NCBI GenBank assembly: GCA_934371475.1
Contig: CAKRNX010000132.1
Span: forward strand, 1 to 6,308
DNA length: 6,308 bases
DNA from: an uncultured Lachnospiraceae bacterium
GTDB lineage: Bacteria; Bacillota; Clostridia; Lachnospirales; Lachnospiraceae
Reading direction: 5' to 3'
Positions 5,340 to 6,308 of this stretch are shown piece after piece; position 1 is the first letter of the stretch, and every line of letters starts with the position of its first letter. The position numbers and the translations under genes were made by a program. The notes under the pieces are model-generated. The model did not search any database. It was given only the letters and a program-made list of their open reading frames with translations, and was not told the origin of the DNA.

Positions 5340-6140
5340 ATGAATACAATCAAAGAAATTCTGGACAGCCGCCGTATGATCTGGAAGCTGTCTAAGAACG
5401 ACTTTAAGACAAAGTATGCGGGATCTTATTTTGGCATTCTCTGGGCGTTCGTGCAGCCTATTGTTACGGTTTTGATCTATATTCTTATTTTTCAGTTCGG
5501 CTTTAAGGCAGCACCCACTGTGGAGGGCTATCCTTATGCGCTGACGCTGACGGCGGGGATTATCCCGTGGTTTTTCTTCTCAGAAGCATTGCTTAATTCC
5601 ACAAACTGTTTTATGGAATATTCCTATCTGGTAAAAAAAGTGGTATTTAAAATCAGCATTCTTCCGGTAGTAAAGGTGATTTCCTCGCTGTTCGTTCACC
5701 TGTTTTTTGTGGCACTGGTTTTTCTGATTTTTATCCTGTTTGGCAAGGTGCCGCCGGTGCAGTTTATCCAGGTGATCTACTATATGTTCTGTATCATCTG
5801 TTTTACGCTGGCGCTGTCTTTTATGAGCTCAGCGATTGTGCCGTTCTTTCGCGATTTCGGACAGATTATCAATATTGTGCTGCAGGTGTGGATGTGGGCC
5901 TGCCCCATCATGTGGGATATGGATCAGATGCTGGGAAACCATCCGGCACTGATGAAACTGATCAAATTAAATCCGTTTGTGTACGTGGTGCAGGGATACC
6001 GCGACTGTTACATTAACGGGGTCTGGTTCTGGCAGCACTGGGAGTATACGCTGTATTTCTGGGCAGTGACACTGCTGATCGGGTGTTTCAGCTTCCATAT
6101 TTTCAAGAAGCTGAGAGTACATTTCTCAGATGTACTTTAA
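5340..6140 (+). CDS. ABC-2 polysaccharide export permease, TagG/Wzm-like
   Basis: A 266-residue inner-membrane protein, the transmembrane half of an ABC exporter that carries a lipid-linked polysaccharide or teichoic-acid-type polymer across the membrane. It has the cytosolic N-terminal amphipathic stretch and family signature FKTKYAGSYFGILWAFVQP (about 22-40). About six membrane segments follow (about 35-55, 66-82, 108-135, 142-168, 175-193, 236-254). The C-terminal signatures are FFRDFGQI (169-176), the aromatic PIMWDMDQM region and LNPFVYVVQGYRDCYINGVW (210-229). The length is typical for the family. The start has AAGGGAG at 5326-5332, 7 bases upstream. It lies 43 bases after the glycosyltransferase gene and may also be read from the internal promoter there. 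Its ATPase partner (TagH/Wzt type) is not in the window; it would be expected next, but a repeat-rich spacer follows first. Confidence 0.92.
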   Translation: MNTIKEILDSRRMIWKLSKNDFKTKYAGSYFGILWAFVQPIVTVLIYILIFQFGFKAAPTVEGYPYALTLTAGIIPWFFFSEALLNSTNCFMEYSYLVKKVVFKISILPVVKVISSLFVHLFFVALVFLIFILFGKVPPVQFIQVIYYMFCIICFTLALSFMSSAIVPFFRDFGQIINIVLQVWMWACPIMWDMDQMLGNHPALMKLIKLNPFVYVVQGYRDCYINGVWFWQHWEYTLYFWAVTLLIGCFSFHIFKKLRVHFSDVL

Positions 6141-6144
6141 CAGA

Positions 6145-6174
6145 AGCAGGCAGCTCGCAGAGAAGAAGCCTGCT
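6145..6174 (+). repeat. Hairpin AGCAGGC/GCCTGCT after the permease gene
   Basis: AGCAGGC (6145-6151) and GCCTGCT (6168-6174) are perfectly complementary over 7 bases, with a 16-base loop made almost entirely of the first copy of the 18-base direct repeat. It begins 4 bases after the permease stop. It is followed by CGCGCGCGG, not a T-run, so it is not an intrinsic terminator by itself. Confidence 0.6.
6150..6167 (+). repeat. 18-bp direct repeat, copy 1
   Basis: GCAGCTCGCAGAGAAGAA here is identical to bases 6291-6308, a period of 141 bases. An exact 18-base match this close is far beyond chance. The preceding base differs between copies (G at 6149, C at 6290), so the repeat's left edge lies here. 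Confidence 0.85.
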
Positions 6175-6183
6175 CGCGCGCGG

Positions 6184-6240
6184 AACAAAAGTTGTGCTGC
6201 CAAAGCAGTAGCCCGCGGGGGTGCGAAGCACACTTTTGTT
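6184..6240 (+). repeat. Long imperfect hairpin with inner stem, possible terminator
   Basis: AACAAAAGTTGTGCT (6184-6198) pairs with AGCACACTTTTGTT (6227-6240) over 14 pairs with one bulged T. Inside is a smaller hairpin CTGC-CAAA-GCAG (6197-6208), which competes for the top two bases of the outer stem, and the palindrome CCCGCGGG (6212-6219). The 3' arm is T-rich and continues into TTATTT, so on the plus strand it could weakly end or slow transcription after the permease gene. Confidence 0.6.
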
Positions 6241-6271
6241 ATTTCACAGGAAATTGCGTCCTGTGAAATAA
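6239..6271. repeat. Perfect 13-bp inverted repeat
   Basis: TTATTTCACAGGA (6239-6251) and TCCTGTGAAATAA (6259-6271) are fully complementary around the 7-base loop AATTGCG. The plus strand continues with AAAAGCC, so it lacks a terminator T-run rightward. Its left arm overlaps the previous hairpin by two bases, making the two stems adjacent or coaxial. Confidence 0.8.
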
Positions 6272-6290
6272 AAAGCCTCCGGCAAGATGC

Positions 6291-6308
6291 GCAGCTCGCA
6301 GAGAAGAA
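6291..6308 (+). repeat. 18-bp direct repeat, copy 2, cut by window edge
   Basis: Identical to 6150-6167; the match runs to the last base of the window and may extend further. The 168 bases between the permease stop and the window end contain no open frame I can support, only these repeats and the three hairpins. Confidence 0.85.

Noticed and set aside
6141..6308. CRISPR array suggested by the repeated 18-base unit
   Set aside because: There are only two copies, the 123-base spacing is far too long for spacers, and the intervening DNA is made of hairpins. No cas genes are visible.

Overview
The window looks like a chromosomal segment from a moderate-GC Gram-positive anaerobe of the Clostridia, most likely Lachnospiraceae. 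This is an inference from gene content: a YbbR/CdaR protein coupled to an HPr, a secreted L,D-transpeptidase with many aromatic cell-wall-binding repeats, and a surface-polysaccharide operon. Strong GGAGG-type ribosome sites and sigma-A-like promoters fit the same reading. No database search was possible, so the taxonomic call is soft.

Layout. (1) Bases 1-893 hold the C-terminal part of a CdaR-type protein, the partner of the CdaA diadenylate cyclase, cut by the left edge. An HPr-family phosphocarrier (886-1164) overlaps its stop codon and keeps both His15 and Ser46 in exact register. (2) A long inverted repeat at 1227-1277 separates this operon from the convergent gene on the minus strand and should terminate both. 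(3) The minus-strand gene at 1302-2738 encodes an exported 478-residue protein: signal peptide, about 12 aromatic repeats, then a YkuD L,D-transpeptidase domain with an SHGC active site. (4) A 372-base divergent control region (2739-3110) has one good promoter on each strand, a pair of spaced palindromes, a nested dyad around the rightward -35, and a transcribed leader that can fold. (5) Rightward from there runs a cell-surface polysaccharide operon: a polyprenyl-phosphate sugar-1-phosphate transferase that starts the glycan (3111-4523), a TuaG-like family-2 glycosyltransferase (4529-5296), and a TagG/Wzm-like ABC export permease (5340-6140). A strong promoter-like sequence lies across the end of the glycosyltransferase and may drive the permease separately. 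(6) The last 168 bases have no gene. They hold three hairpins and an 18-base direct repeat whose second copy runs off the right edge, suggesting a repetitive intergenic element inside the polysaccharide locus.

How the parts fit: the rightward operon has the initiating and extending enzymes and the membrane half of an ABC exporter, so the pathway is ABC-transporter-dependent surface glycan synthesis (teichuronic/teichoic-acid-like or capsule-like). The partner ATPase is expected to the right, outside the window. The divergent transpeptidase crosslinks peptidoglycan, and the left operon controls c-di-AMP synthesis, so the whole window concerns the cell envelope and its homeostasis. I see no defence system, CRISPR array, tRNA, rRNA or transposase.
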